This document shows positions 7,804 through 16,122 of a stretch of 21,012 nt of DNA, piece by piece. The translations under genes were made by a program, and so were the position numbers. Source of the stretch: CAZJNX01 sp964547415 (GTDB lineage Bacteria > Pseudomonadota > Alphaproteobacteria > Rhizobiales > Amorphaceae). A model generated the notes under the pieces. That model had not been told where the DNA came from and searched no databases. It worked only from the letters and a program-made list of their open reading frames with translations. The DNA lies in the NCBI GenBank assembly GCA_964547415.1, contig CAZJNX010000071.1, positions 1 through 21,012 on the forward strand, in the 5' to 3' direction. How positions within the stretch are numbered: position 1 is the stretch's first letter; each line of letters opens with the position of its first letter.

Positions 7804-10800
7804 CTAGCCGCCGGGGCTCGCCGTTGCGGGGGTGGCGAGCTCCTCCGCGGTCGGGACCGGGGGGACCTTCCGCCGCTTGCGGGCGGACAGGATCATGTAG
7901 ACCGACGGGATGACGAACAGGGACAGGGTGGTTCCGAACAGCATGCCGCCCACGATGGTCCAGCCGATGTCCGACCGGCTTTCCGCGCCCGCCCCGGTCG
8001 CCGCCGCGATGCGGGCGGCGCCGAGCACCATGGCCGCGGTCGTCATCAGGATCGGGCGCAGGCGCACGCTCGCCGCCTCGAGCACCGCCTCGCGCCGCTC
8101 CCGCCCCTCGTCCCGCAGCTGGTTGGCGAACTCGGTGATCAGGATGCCGTGCTTGGCGATGAGGCCGATCAGCGTGATCATCCCGATCCCGCTGTAAAGG
8201 TTCAGGCTGCCGCCCGACAGCGTCAGGGCGAAGGCCGCGCCGGCGATCGACAAGGGCGCCACCGACAGGATGATGAACGGATCGCGGAAGCTGTCGAACT
8301 GGGCGGCGAGCACCAGGAAGATGATGGCGAAGCCGAGGCCGAAGACGAGGCCGGTCTCGGCGGTGGTGTCGCGCAGCTGGCGGATCTGCCCCTCCCAGGC
8401 CGTGTCCACGGTGTCGGGCAGGGTGGCGGCGGCGATCCGCTCGATCTCGGCGGCCATGGCGGAGGCGGACGCGCCGGTGGCGAGGTCCGCGCTCACCGTG
8501 ACGGCGCGGCGCTGGTCGAACCGCCCGTAGGACGCCGCGCCAGCGACCCGCTCGATGGAGGCGACGGTGGAGAGCGGCACGAGACGGCCGTCCGCCGTAC
8601 GCAGGTAGACCTCCTCGAGGTCGGCGCGGTCGACGGTGCCGTCCGTGGCGAGCCCGAGGACGACGGGATAGAGCGTCCCGTCCCAGTTGAAGCGGACCAC
8701 CTCGCTCTCGTCGAGGAGGGCGCCGACGGCGCTCGCGAGGGCGGACATGGAGATGCCGAGCTCGGCCGCCCGCTCCCGGTCGGGCTCGATGTCCTCCACC
8801 GGCACGCTGAGGTCGAGGTCGGTGCTGACCGTGGTGAGCTCCGGCCGCTCCCTGAGGGCAGCGAGGAACGGCTGGATCGCCTCGTTGATCCGCGGATAGT
8901 CGAGGGTCGAGGTGACGACGAACTGGATCGGCGGCTCGAACCCGCCCGCGAGCGGGTTGGGATTGATGAGGGAGACCCGCGCCCCCGGGATCGCCGCGAG
9001 CGGCCCCTCGAGGCCGGTCTCGATCTCCATGGCCGTGCGGGTGCGCTCCGACCAGGGCTTCAGGAGGGCGAAGACCATCCCCTCGGAGCGCGACGGCGTC
9101 CCGATGAGGGTGAGGGTCGACACCCGTTCGGGAATGTCGGCGAGGACGGCCTCCACGGCGGCCGCCCGGCCCGCGAGGTAGTCGGGCGAGGCATCCGACG
9201 GCCCCTCGAACAGGACGAGGAGGAAGCCCTGGTCCTCCTCGGGCGCAAGCTCGCTCGGCAGGGTGGACATCACGTAGAAGCCGCCGCCGGCCGCCCCGAC
9301 GGCGAGGAGGACGACGAGCCAGCGCACCCGCAGCGTCACCCCGAGGACGGCCCGGTACCCCCGCGCGAGGCCCCCGAAGACGCGGTTGAGAAGGGTGCCG
9401 AGGCTGCGCCGGCCGTGGGGGCGCAGGAGGAGCGTACAAAGGGTCGGCGAGAGCGTCATGGCGACGAAGCCCGAGACGATCACCGTCGCCGCCAGGGTGA
9501 GGCCGAACTCCCGGAACAGGGAGCCGACCATCCCCGGCATCAGCCCGATGGGCGCGTAGACCGCGGCGAGGGTGACGGTCATCGCGAGGACGGCGAAGCC
9601 GATCTCCTGGCTGCCCTTGAAGCCGGCCTTCAGCGGCGGCATGCCGTCGTCGATGTGGCGCTGGACGTTCTCCACCTCCACGATGGCGTCGTCCACCACG
9701 AGGCCGATGACGAGGACGAAGGCGAGGAGGGTGAAGGTGTTGAGGCTGTAGCCCATCATCGCGAGGAAGGCGAGGCCGCCCCCGAGGGACAGCGGGATCG
9801 CCACCAGGACGACGAGGGAGGAGCGCACCGAGCCGAGGAAGACGAACACGACGCCGACGACGAGGGCGATGGCGATCGCCACCGTCATGGCGACCTCCTG
9901 CATCGCCGCGTTCACGTAGACCGCGTTGTCGTAGGCGATGGCGGCCGTCACGCTGGCGGGGATCGCGCCCTCGATGGTCGGCATCAGGGCGCGGATGGCC
10001 TTCGAGATCTCCACCGGGTTGGCGCCGCTCAGCTGCTGGACGCCCACCGCGATCGCCTCGCTCCCGTCCACGCGGACCGCCGTGTCGGAGGACTGGGGCG
10101 CCACCGCGACCGCGGCCACGTCGCCGAGATGGACCGGGTCCTCCCCGGTGCGCACGACGAGGCGCTCGAACTCGGACGGATAGGTGAGCTGGGTCTCGCC
10201 GACGACGCTCACCCGCACCTCGTCGCCGACGATCTCGCCGCCGGGCACGGTGACGTTCTCCGTCCGGAGCGCGCCGAGGACGTCCGAGACGGTGAGGCCG
10301 CGCTCGGCGAGGGCGAAGCGGTCGAGCCGGATCCGCATGGAGTAGCGCCGCTCGCCGAGGATCTGGAGGCCCGCGACGCCCGGAACCCCCGCGAGGAGCG
10401 GACGGACCCGCTGCTCCACGATGTCCGACAGCTCGAGGGCGCTGCGCCCGGGGTCGCTGAAGGCCACGTAGATGGTGGGCTGGGTGTCGAGGCTGATGGG
10501 CTGGACCTCGGGCGTCAGCGTGCCGTCGGGCAGGCGCCACTCCACGGTGTTGACCTTGGCGCGCACGTCCGCCGCCGCGGCGTTCGGGTCCACCCCGCTG
10601 CGGAAGAAGATGGTGATGACGGACTGGTTCGCCTGGCTGACCGACGTCATGTAGTCGATGCCGTCGACGAGGGACACCGCCTCCTCGAGGGGCCGCGTGA
10701 CCGAGCTCTTCATGTCCCGGGCGCTGGCGCCGGGCAGCGTGGTCGTCACCAGCGTGACGGGGATGTCGAACTTCGGCAGGTAGCGCACCGGCAGCACGGC

Positions 10801-10887
10801 GAGGGCATAGAGGCCCGCGACCAGCACCACCAGGTTGATGACGATCGCGAAGGTGGGGTGCTGGATGCAGTAGGTGCGGATGAACAT
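7804..10887 (-). CDS. RND efflux transporter, inner-membrane permease (HAE1/AcrB-MexI type)
   Basis: 1027 residues, the usual size for the hydrophobe/amphiphile exporter family of proton-driven tripartite pumps. An N-terminal membrane helix (about 12-33) is followed by a large periplasmic porter region. The first membrane bundle holds GLVVDDAIVEVENV with the paired proton-relay aspartates Asp399 and Asp400. A second periplasmic domain leads to the second bundle with LIGLIAKHGILITEF, whose Lys912 completes the relay. The ATG is chosen because it shares one base with the TGA of the adaptor gene (TGATG), indicating translational coupling; an open frame extends upstream but lies inside the adaptor gene. 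It converges on the PptH-like gene with 15 bases between stops. No outer-membrane channel gene is adjacent, so a TolC-type partner would come from elsewhere. The substrate cannot be told from the sequence. Confidence 0.96.
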   Translation of the reverse strand: MFIRTYCIQHPTFAIVINLVVLVAGLYALAVLPVRYLPKFDIPVTLVTTTLPGASARDMKSSVTRPLEEAVSLVDGIDYMTSVSQANQSVITIFFRSGVDPNAAAADVRAKVNTVEWRLPDGTLTPEVQPISLDTQPTIYVAFSDPGRSALELSDIVEQRVRPLLAGVPGVAGLQILGERRYSMRIRLDRFALAERGLTVSDVLGALRTENVTVPGGEIVGDEVRVSVVGETQLTYPSEFERLVVRTGEDPVHLGDVAAVAVAPQSSDTAVRVDGSEAIAVGVQQLSGANPVEISKAIRALMPTIEGAIPASVTAAIAYDNAVYVNAAMQEVAMTVAIAIALVVGVVFVFLGSVRSSLVVLVAIPLSLGGGLAFLAMMGYSLNTFTLLAFVLVIGLVVDDAIVEVENVQRHIDDGMPPLKAGFKGSQEIGFAVLAMTVTLAAVYAPIGLMPGMVGSLFREFGLTLAATVIVSGFVAMTLSPTLCTLLLRPHGRRSLGTLLNRVFGGLARGYRAVLGVTLRVRWLVVLLAVGAAGGGFYVMSTLPSELAPEEDQGFLLVLFEGPSDASPDYLAGRAAAVEAVLADIPERVSTLTLIGTPSRSEGMVFALLKPWSERTRTAMEIETGLEGPLAAIPGARVSLINPNPLAGGFEPPIQFVVTSTLDYPRINEAIQPFLAALRERPELTTVSTDLDLSVPVEDIEPDRERAAELGISMSALASAVGALLDESEVVRFNWDGTLYPVVLGLATDGTVDRADLEEVYLRTADGRLVPLSTVASIERVAGAASYGRFDQRRAVTVSADLATGASASAMAAEIERIAAATLPDTVDTAWEGQIRQLRDTTAETGLVFGLGFAIIFLVLAAQFDSFRDPFIILSVAPLSIAGAAFALTLSGGSLNLYSGIGMITLIGLIAKHGILITEFANQLRDEGRERREAVLEAASVRLRPILMTTAAMVLGAARIAAATGAGAESRSDIGWTIVGGMLFGTTLSLFVIPSVYMILSARKRRKVPPVPTAEELATPATASPGG

Positions 10888-12038
10888 CAGCTCTCCGCGT
10901 TCGAGACCGTCACCGGCGCCCCGTCCTCCAGCTGGAACTGCCCGAGCGTGACGACCATGTCGCCCTTGGACAGGCCCGAGACGATCTCGGTCACCTTCTC
11001 GGTGCGGGCACCGATCTCGACGTCCACCTGCTTGGCGACCCCGTTCTCGACGCGAAAGACCCGGTAGCCGAGGAGCGTGCGCACCACGGCCGCGTTCGGG
11101 ACCACCAGCGCCTCGTCCTTGACGGCGGTCGTGACGGCGACCCGCACGCCCGCGCCGCCCCGCATCGCCCCGTCGTCGTTGGGCACGATGGCGCGCACCG
11201 TGATGGTGCGGGTGCTCTGGTTCACCACCGGGTCGAACACGTCGATCTTGCCGGTGCACGCCCCGTCGGCGAAGGCGTCCGAAGTGCAGGTGACCTCGTC
11301 GCCCACCTTCAGCGTCGCGAGCATCCGCTGGGGGACGTCGAACTCGAGGATGAGGCTCGTGTCGTCGTAGATGGAGGCGAGCGGGCTGCCGACGCCGGCG
11401 TAGGAGCCCACCTCCACCTCGCGGAAGCCCATGCGGCCGTCGAACGGGGCGGTGATGGTGAGGACGTCGAGCTTCGCCTTGGCGGTGTTGACGAGGCCTT
11501 CGGCGACGGCGAGCTCCGTCTCCGTGTTCTCCGCGGTGGCTTCCGACACCGTGCCCCGCTTCAGGAGCTCCTGGTTCCGGTCGTTCTTGGACTGGGCGTC
11601 CTTCAGGGCCGCCTCGGCCTCGGCGAGGTTGGCCTTGGCGACGCGGTCGTCGAGCTGGACGAGGACGTCCCCCTGCTTGACCTGGTCGCCGCCCTTGAAG
11701 CGGATGTCGGAGATGAGGCCGCCCGAGGACGCGGCGATCTCCACCTGCCGGACCGGGCGCAGCGTGCCGCTGAAGCGCGCCGTCTCCACCATCTTCTGCG
11801 TGGTGACGGGCGCCACCTCCACCGGGACGGGACGCCGCGCGGCCTCGCCGCTCCCCCCGCCCGCGTTCGAGGCGGCCGTCCCCCCGCCGGTGGCCGTGGC
11901 CGCCGCGGAAGACGCGGACGAGGTGTTCCCGCCCGACTGCGCGTCGACGCGGACGACCCCGGTCGACGCCGCGGCGGCGAGAGCCGCAAGGGCGACGAGC
12001 CCCGCCAAGGCGAACCTTCGGAGCGATGAGCGAGCCAT
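10887..12038 (-). CDS. RND efflux periplasmic adaptor (membrane fusion protein)
   Basis: 383 residues. A basic N-terminus and hydrophobic stretch (about 8-27) give a signal peptide or membrane anchor; no lipobox cysteine is present. A Ser/Ala/Gly/Thr-rich linker (about 35-66) precedes the adaptor core: barrel-sandwich/lipoyl half (about 100-130), a short alpha-helical hairpin (about 133-190), the second lipoyl half with ITAPFDGRMG (195-204), then beta-barrel and membrane-proximal domains. This is the AcrA/MexH family layout. It overlaps the permease start by one base and is expected to form the bridge between permease and outer-membrane channel. It lies 171 bases downstream of lysA on the same strand, with a possible promoter of its own in that gap. 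The start codon has no strong ribosome binding site. Confidence 0.95.
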   Translation of the reverse strand: MARSSLRRFALAGLVALAALAAAASTGVVRVDAQSGGNTSSASSAAATATGGGTAASNAGGGSGEAARRPVPVEVAPVTTQKMVETARFSGTLRPVRQVEIAASSGGLISDIRFKGGDQVKQGDVLVQLDDRVAKANLAEAEAALKDAQSKNDRNQELLKRGTVSEATAENTETELAVAEGLVNTAKAKLDVLTITAPFDGRMGFREVEVGSYAGVGSPLASIYDDTSLILEFDVPQRMLATLKVGDEVTCTSDAFADGACTGKIDVFDPVVNQSTRTITVRAIVPNDDGAMRGGAGVRVAVTTAVKDEALVVPNAAVVRTLLGYRVFRVENGVAKQVDVEIGARTEKVTEIVSGLSKGDMVVTLGQFQLEDGAPVTVSNAES

Positions 12039-12075
12039 GCGAGCGCCTGGAACTGGACTTCCCCGATCGAGCGCA

Positions 12076-12104
12076 AGTCTATGCGCTCCCGGCCCCGAGG
12101 TCCA
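12076..12104 (-). promoter_or_regulatory. Candidate promoter for the efflux pair
   Basis: On the minus strand TGGACC (12099-12104), a 17-base spacer and TAGACT (12076-12081) lie in the gap between lysA and the adaptor gene, giving a leader of about 30 bases. Spacing is ideal but each hexamer is only a partial match. It would separate pump expression from the argH-lptM-lysA operon. Confidence 0.3.
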
Positions 12105-12209
12105 TGGCGGCAGCAGCGATCCCGCATAAACGCGATCGGCGGCGGGAACGGCGGCCCCGGCGCCCGGTGCCGAAGCCCGCCTCCGTCGCCCGATCTGCCG
12201 CCCGGGCCG

Positions 12210-13478
12210 TCAGACGAGGAACGGGGGCAGGCTGTCGAGGGCGATGATGTCGTCCACTTCGAGGCGCGGGCGCACCACGTGGAAGCGCGCGCCGGAGACC
12301 ATCACCTCCGGCACCAGCGGCCGCGTGTTGTAGGTGCCGGCCTGGACGGCCCCGTAGGCGCCCGCCGACATGACGGCGAGGAGGTCCCCCGGCGCGGCGG
12401 CCGGCAGCACCCGGTCCTTCGCGAGGTAGTCGCCCGTCTCGCACACCGGGCCCACCACGTCGCCGCGGGGGCCCTCGTCCCGCCGCGCGGCCTCGGCGAC
12501 GGGCCAGATCTCGTGGTGAGCGTCGTAAAGGGTCGGGCGGACGAGGTCGTTCATGGCCGCGTCCACCACGAGGAAGGTCTTCGCCTCCCCCTCCTTCCGG
12601 TAGATCACCTCGGTGACGAGGATGCCGGCGTTGCCCGCGATGAGGCGCCCGGGCTCCACGATCACGGTGGCGCCGAAGCGGTTGCCGTGGCGGGCGACGA
12701 GCTCGGCGTAGGCGTCGGGCGCGGGCGGCGGGGCGAGGCCGTCGTGGTAGGGGATGCCGAGGCCGCCGCCGATGTCCACGTGCTCGATGGCGTGGCCGTC
12801 CGCGCGCAGCGCCGTCACGAGATCGCCCAGCACTGTGAAGGCCTCGTCGAACGGGGCGAGCGCGGTGATCTGCGAGCCGATGTGCATGTCGACCCCGCGC
12901 ACCGCGATCGCGGGCAGGCGCGCGGCCTCCGCGTAGACCTCCCGGGCGCGGGAGACGGGGATCCCGAACTTGGTCTCGGCCGAGCCGGTGGCGATCTTCC
13001 GGTGGGTCTTCGCGTCGACGTCCGGGTTGACGCGGAGCGATACCCGCGCCTCGGCGCCGAGGGCCGCCGCGACCGCCGACAGGGCGTGGAGCTCGGGCTC
13101 GGATTCCACGTTGAAGCACAGGATGCCGGCGCGGATGCCGGCCTCGAGCTCGGCCCGCGTCTTGCCCACCCCGGAAAAGACGATCCGCTCCGGCGGCACG
13201 CCGGCGGCGAGGGCCCGCTTCAGTTCGCCCCCCGAGACCACGTCCGCCCCGGCGCCGAGGCGGGCGAGGAGGGCGAGAACCGCCTGGTTGGAGTTCGCCT
13301 TCATGGCGTAGGCGATGAGGTGGGGCGTCTCCGACAGGGCCTCCGCCATCACCTGGTAATGGCGGGTGAGGGTGGCGGCGGCGTAGCAGTAGAAGGGGGT
13401 GCCGACGGTCCGCGCGATCGTCTCGATCGGCACGTCCTCGGCGTGGAGGACGCCGTCCCGGTAGGAGAAGTGGTGCAT
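12210..13478 (-). CDS. lysA: Diaminopimelate decarboxylase
   Basis: 422 residues, full family length. It catalyses the last step of lysine biosynthesis, PLP-dependent decarboxylation of meso-diaminopimelate in the cytoplasm. The fold-III PLP barrel carries Lys60 in YAMKANSN as Schiff-base lysine, HIGSQ, the phosphate-binding DIGGGLG, and EPGR. The C-terminal domain has GPVCETGD, a variant of the usual CESGD with the catalytic cysteine kept, and GAYGAVQAGTYN. It starts 11 bases after the lptM stop on the same strand; the upstream bases are CCCCTCCCCG, so no clear ribosome binding site is visible and coupling to lptM is likely. Gene order argH-lptM-lysA is a widely conserved proteobacterial arrangement. 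No defects are seen. Confidence 0.98.
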   Translation of the reverse strand: MHHFSYRDGVLHAEDVPIETIARTVGTPFYCYAAATLTRHYQVMAEALSETPHLIAYAMKANSNQAVLALLARLGAGADVVSGGELKRALAAGVPPERIVFSGVGKTRAELEAGIRAGILCFNVESEPELHALSAVAAALGAEARVSLRVNPDVDAKTHRKIATGSAETKFGIPVSRAREVYAEAARLPAIAVRGVDMHIGSQITALAPFDEAFTVLGDLVTALRADGHAIEHVDIGGGLGIPYHDGLAPPPAPDAYAELVARHGNRFGATVIVEPGRLIAGNAGILVTEVIYRKEGEAKTFLVVDAAMNDLVRPTLYDAHHEIWPVAEAARRDEGPRGDVVGPVCETGDYLAKDRVLPAAAPGDLLAVMSAGAYGAVQAGTYNTRPLVPEVMVSGARFHVVRPRLEVDDIIALDSLPPFLV

Positions 13479-13489
13479 CGGGGAGGGGC

Positions 13490-13717
13490 CTAGACGAGGG
13501 GGTCGAGGAAGAACGGGCGGTCCGGCGTCACCGGCGGGGCGGGGTCGGCGTCCGCCCCCTCCGGCGCCAGCAGGTCGGCCGGGCGGAGCCCCTCCTCGCC
13601 CGGCCGGGTCGTGCCGGGGACCTCCGGCGCGCCGCGGCGGGCGCAGCCAGCGGCGAGCCCGGGCAGGACGACCGCGAGGAGAGCGAGCGCGGCAAGGCGG
13701 CGCCGGTCAGCGGCCAT
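13490..13717 (-). CDS. lptM: Small lipoprotein, LptM (YifL) family
   Basis: 75 residues. The signal peptide has a basic start (MAADRRR), a hydrophobic core and the lipobox LAAGC, so Cys25 would be lipidated after signal peptidase II cleavage. The mature start CARRGAPEVP matches the short LptM pattern of cysteine, a basic pair, Gly and Pro, and the C-terminus ends in FFLDPLV. LptM is known to help assemble the LptD-LptE lipopolysaccharide translocon in the outer membrane. The start codon lies inside the last codons of argH (11-base overlap), and lysA follows after 11 bases, so translation is probably coupled across all three. Identification rests on lipobox, size and the highly characteristic position between argH and lysA; the rest of the sequence is low complexity. 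Confidence 0.85.
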   Translation of the reverse strand: MAADRRRLAALALLAVVLPGLAAGCARRGAPEVPGTTRPGEEGLRPADLLAPEGADADPAPPVTPDRPFFLDPLV

Positions 13718-15113
13718 CGCCCCCCTCCCCCTCGCTCCCGAGCGCCGCGCGCCAGCGGGCCACCTGCTCGCGCACCCGGGCGGGCGCCGTCCCGCCGGTG
13801 CTCGTGCGGCTCGCCACCGACGCCTCCACCGACAGGACCGAGAAGACGCCACCGGTGATCCGCCCGTCGATCGCCGTCAGCTCCTCGAGCGGAAGGTCGG
13901 CGAGGGCGACGCCCATCTGCGAAGCGCGGGCGACGGCGCGGCCGGTGATCGCGTGGGCCTCGCGGAAGGGAACGCCCGCCTCCCGCACCAGCCAGTCGGC
14001 GAGGTCGGTCGCCGTCGAGTAGCCGCCCGCGGCGGCGGCGGCCATCGCGTCCGCGTCGGGTTCGAGGTCCCGGACCATGCCGGCCATCGCCGTCACGCAC
14101 AGGGAGAGGGAGGCGAGGGCGTCGAAGACCGGCTCCTTGTCCTCCTGCATGTCCTTGGAATAGGCGAGCGGCAGGCCCTTCATGACGGTCAGCAGCGCGA
14201 CGAGCGCCCCGTTGATCCGCCCCGTCTTGGCGCGCACGAGCTCGGCCGCGTCCGGGTTGCGCTTCTGCGGCATCATGGACGAGCCGGTGGTGTACCCGTC
14301 CGACAGGCGCACGAAGGAGAAGGGCGCGGAGGCGAACACCACGAGCTCCTCGGCGAGGCGCGACAGGTGCATGGCCGCGATCGAGGCCGCCGACAGGGTC
14401 TCGAGGGCGAAGTCCCGGTCCGCCACCGCGTCGAGGGAGTTCGCCGTCGGCCGGTCGAAGCCGAGGGCCGCGGCCGTCATCTCCCGGTCGATGGGGAAGG
14501 CGGTGCCGGCGAGGGCGCCCGAGCCGAGGGGGCACTCGTTGAGGCGGCGGCGGGCGTCTGCGAAGCGGCCGCGGTCGCGCGCGACCATCTCCACGTAGGC
14601 GAGGCAGTGGTGGCCGAAGGTGACGGGCTGGGCCGTCTGCAGGTGGGTGAAGCCGGGCATCACCGTCGCCGCGTGGCGCTCGGCCTGGTCGACGAGGGCC
14701 CGCTGGAGGGTGGCGAGCTCGCCGTCGAGCGCGTCGATCGCCTCGCGCACCCAGAGGCGAAAGTCGGTCGCCACCTGGTCGTTGCGCGAGCGCGCGGTGT
14801 GCAGGCGCCCGGCGGCCGGGCCGACGAGCTCGGCGAGGCGCGCCTCCACGTTCATGTGGATGTCCTCGAGGGCGCGGGAGAAGGGGAAGTCGCCCGCGGC
14901 GATCTCGCGCTCGACGGCCCCTAGACCTTCCACGATCCGCTCGCCATCTTCCGCCCCGACGATGCCCTGGCGCACCAGCATCCTCACGTGGGCGATGGAC
15001 CCGGCGATGTCCTGCCGGGCGAGGCGGCGGTCGAAGTCGATGGAGGCGTTGATCTCCTCCATCACGGCGGACGGCCCTTCGGCGAAGCGGCCGCCCCACA
15101 TGGGATTGGTCAT
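13707..15113 (-). CDS. argH: Argininosuccinate lyase
   Basis: 468 residues, normal length. It cleaves argininosuccinate to arginine and fumarate in the last step of arginine biosynthesis. Belongs to the fumarase/aspartase superfamily: the N-terminal MWGGRF, TARSRND in the first conserved region, GFTHLQTAQP in the second, and the signature GSSMMPQKRNP (about 277-287) with the catalytic serine loop in the third. The start at ATG 15113 is fixed by the family N-terminus MTNPMWGGRF, with GGGA about six bases upstream; the frame stays open beyond it. First gene of the argH-lptM-lysA operon; its end overlaps lptM. Divergent from tlpA across 108 bases with no confident promoter hexamers. Confidence 0.98.
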   Translation of the reverse strand: MTNPMWGGRFAEGPSAVMEEINASIDFDRRLARQDIAGSIAHVRMLVRQGIVGAEDGERIVEGLGAVEREIAAGDFPFSRALEDIHMNVEARLAELVGPAAGRLHTARSRNDQVATDFRLWVREAIDALDGELATLQRALVDQAERHAATVMPGFTHLQTAQPVTFGHHCLAYVEMVARDRGRFADARRRLNECPLGSGALAGTAFPIDREMTAAALGFDRPTANSLDAVADRDFALETLSAASIAAMHLSRLAEELVVFASAPFSFVRLSDGYTTGSSMMPQKRNPDAAELVRAKTGRINGALVALLTVMKGLPLAYSKDMQEDKEPVFDALASLSLCVTAMAGMVRDLEPDADAMAAAAAGGYSTATDLADWLVREAGVPFREAHAITGRAVARASQMGVALADLPLEELTAIDGRITGGVFSVLSVEASVASRTSTGGTAPARVREQVARWRAALGSEGEGGDGR

Positions 15114-15210
15114 GTCGCGTCCCGGTGCTGGCGGGCGTGCCGGCGGCCCGAGCGCCGGCCGGCGGCCACTCCTACCAGCCCGGGGCGGCGGCGCAAGGGC
15201 GGGAACGCGC

Positions 15211-15216
15211 GGAGGA
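15211..15216 (+). promoter_or_regulatory. Ribosome binding site deciding the tlpA start
   Basis: GGAGGA five bases before the GTG at 15222. It is the only strong Shine-Dalgarno sequence near the membrane-anchor coding start, and it selects this GTG over upstream in-frame starts that would extend into argH on the opposite strand. Confidence 0.7.
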
Positions 15217-15221
15217 CGGGC

Positions 15222-15914
15222 GTGGACGACACCAGCGGGACGGACGGCGCCGGGACGGAGCGGCGGCGCGGGCGGCTTCCCCTCATCATCGCCTCGGTGG
15301 CGGCGGCGGGCCTCCTGTTCGGGATCGGCGCCACGCTGATCGCCGGCCGGTTCGGCCCGGGCGGGGCCTGCGCGGCCTCCGCGGCGACGGCCGAGGCGCT
15401 CGAGCCCCTCGCCGTCGGCCCCCTCGCCGCCTTCGAGCCCATCGCCTCGCCCGTCGGCCTCGGCAACCTCGCCTTCGAGGACCGGGACGGCGAAGCGGTG
15501 CGCCTTGCCGACTACGCGGGCCGCACGGTTCTGTTCAACCTTTGGGCCACCTGGTGCGCGCCGTGCATCGCCGAGCTTCCCTCCCTCGACGGGCTGCAGG
15601 AGCGGCTCGGCGGCCCCGCGTTCGAGGTGGTCGCCGTCTCCATCGACACGACGGCCGACGCGCCGGTGGCCGAATTCCTCGAGCGCACGGGCGCGGACGA
15701 CCTCGCCCTCTTCCGCGAGCCCACCATGAGCCTCTTCAACACGCTGAAGGAGGCGGGGCTCGCCATGGGGATGCCGACGACCCTGCTCGTCGACGGGAAG
15801 GGCTGCGCGGTCGGCGTCCTCCACGGGGCGACGGAGTGGGATTCGCCCGAGGCGGTCCGCCTCGTGGAGGCCGCGATGGGGGTGCAGGAGCAGGCGGGCG
15901 CCGCCCTGCGCTGA
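15222..15914 (+). CDS. tlpA: TlpA-family thiol:disulfide interchange protein (thioredoxin-like, membrane-anchored)
   Basis: 230 residues from a GTG with a strong ribosome binding site. Basic residues RRRGR precede one transmembrane anchor (about 20-42), leaving a periplasmic thioredoxin-fold domain. The active site is WCAPC with Cys112 and Cys115; the cis-proline is in GMPTT (Pro185). TlpA proteins act as periplasmic reductants, in rhizobia for cytochrome aa3 biogenesis by reducing the copper-delivery proteins. Placement divergent from argH is a recurrent alphaproteobacterial arrangement and supports the name. A cysteine at residue 50, just outside the anchor, and Cys195 are additional to the active-site pair. 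The exact client here cannot be read from the sequence. Confidence 0.92.
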   Translation: MDDTSGTDGAGTERRRGRLPLIIASVAAAGLLFGIGATLIAGRFGPGGACAASAATAEALEPLAVGPLAAFEPIASPVGLGNLAFEDRDGEAVRLADYAGRTVLFNLWATWCAPCIAELPSLDGLQERLGGPAFEVVAVSIDTTADAPVAEFLERTGADDLALFREPTMSLFNTLKEAGLAMGMPTTLLVDGKGCAVGVLHGATEWDSPEAVRLVEAAMGVQEQAGAALR

Positions 15915-15940
15915 CGGGACGGCGGCCCCCGCGATCGTTT

Positions 15941-15958
15941 GCCCCGCGTCCACGGGGC
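15941..15958 (+). terminator. Weak candidate hairpin after tlpA
   Basis: GCCCCG and CGGGGC form a perfect 6-bp stem around a 6-base loop, 27 bases past the tlpA stop. There is no T-run after it, so it would be a poor intrinsic terminator. Confidence 0.25.
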
Positions 15959-15979
15959 GGGACCGGCAGGAAAGTCGCC

Positions 15980-15995
15980 GTCAAGCCGCCTTGAC
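15980..15995. promoter_or_regulatory. Perfect inverted repeat upstream of the baeRF-like gene
   Basis: GTCAAG-CCGC-CTTGAC is a perfect 6-bp dyad about 130 bases before the next start codon. Its right arm overlaps a TTGACC hexamer that could be a -35 element, but no matching -10 follows. It could be an operator or an RNA hairpin; neither is proven. Confidence 0.3.
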
Positions 15996-16122
15996 CCGCC
16001 GCGGGGGAAGCCCGATGGGCCGGCATCGCGCGGGCGGGCGGTGTGGCCGGTCCCCGGAGCGGCCCCATGGCGGCGAGAGCCGAACGGGTCCGTCCCGCGC
16101 TCCATCCCCAACGGAGCGAGAC

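Noticed and set aside
8149..11067. A 972-codon plus-strand frame opposite the RND permease gene
   Set aside because: It is antisense to a textbook RND transporter and is rich in His/Glu/Gly/Arg with no domain.
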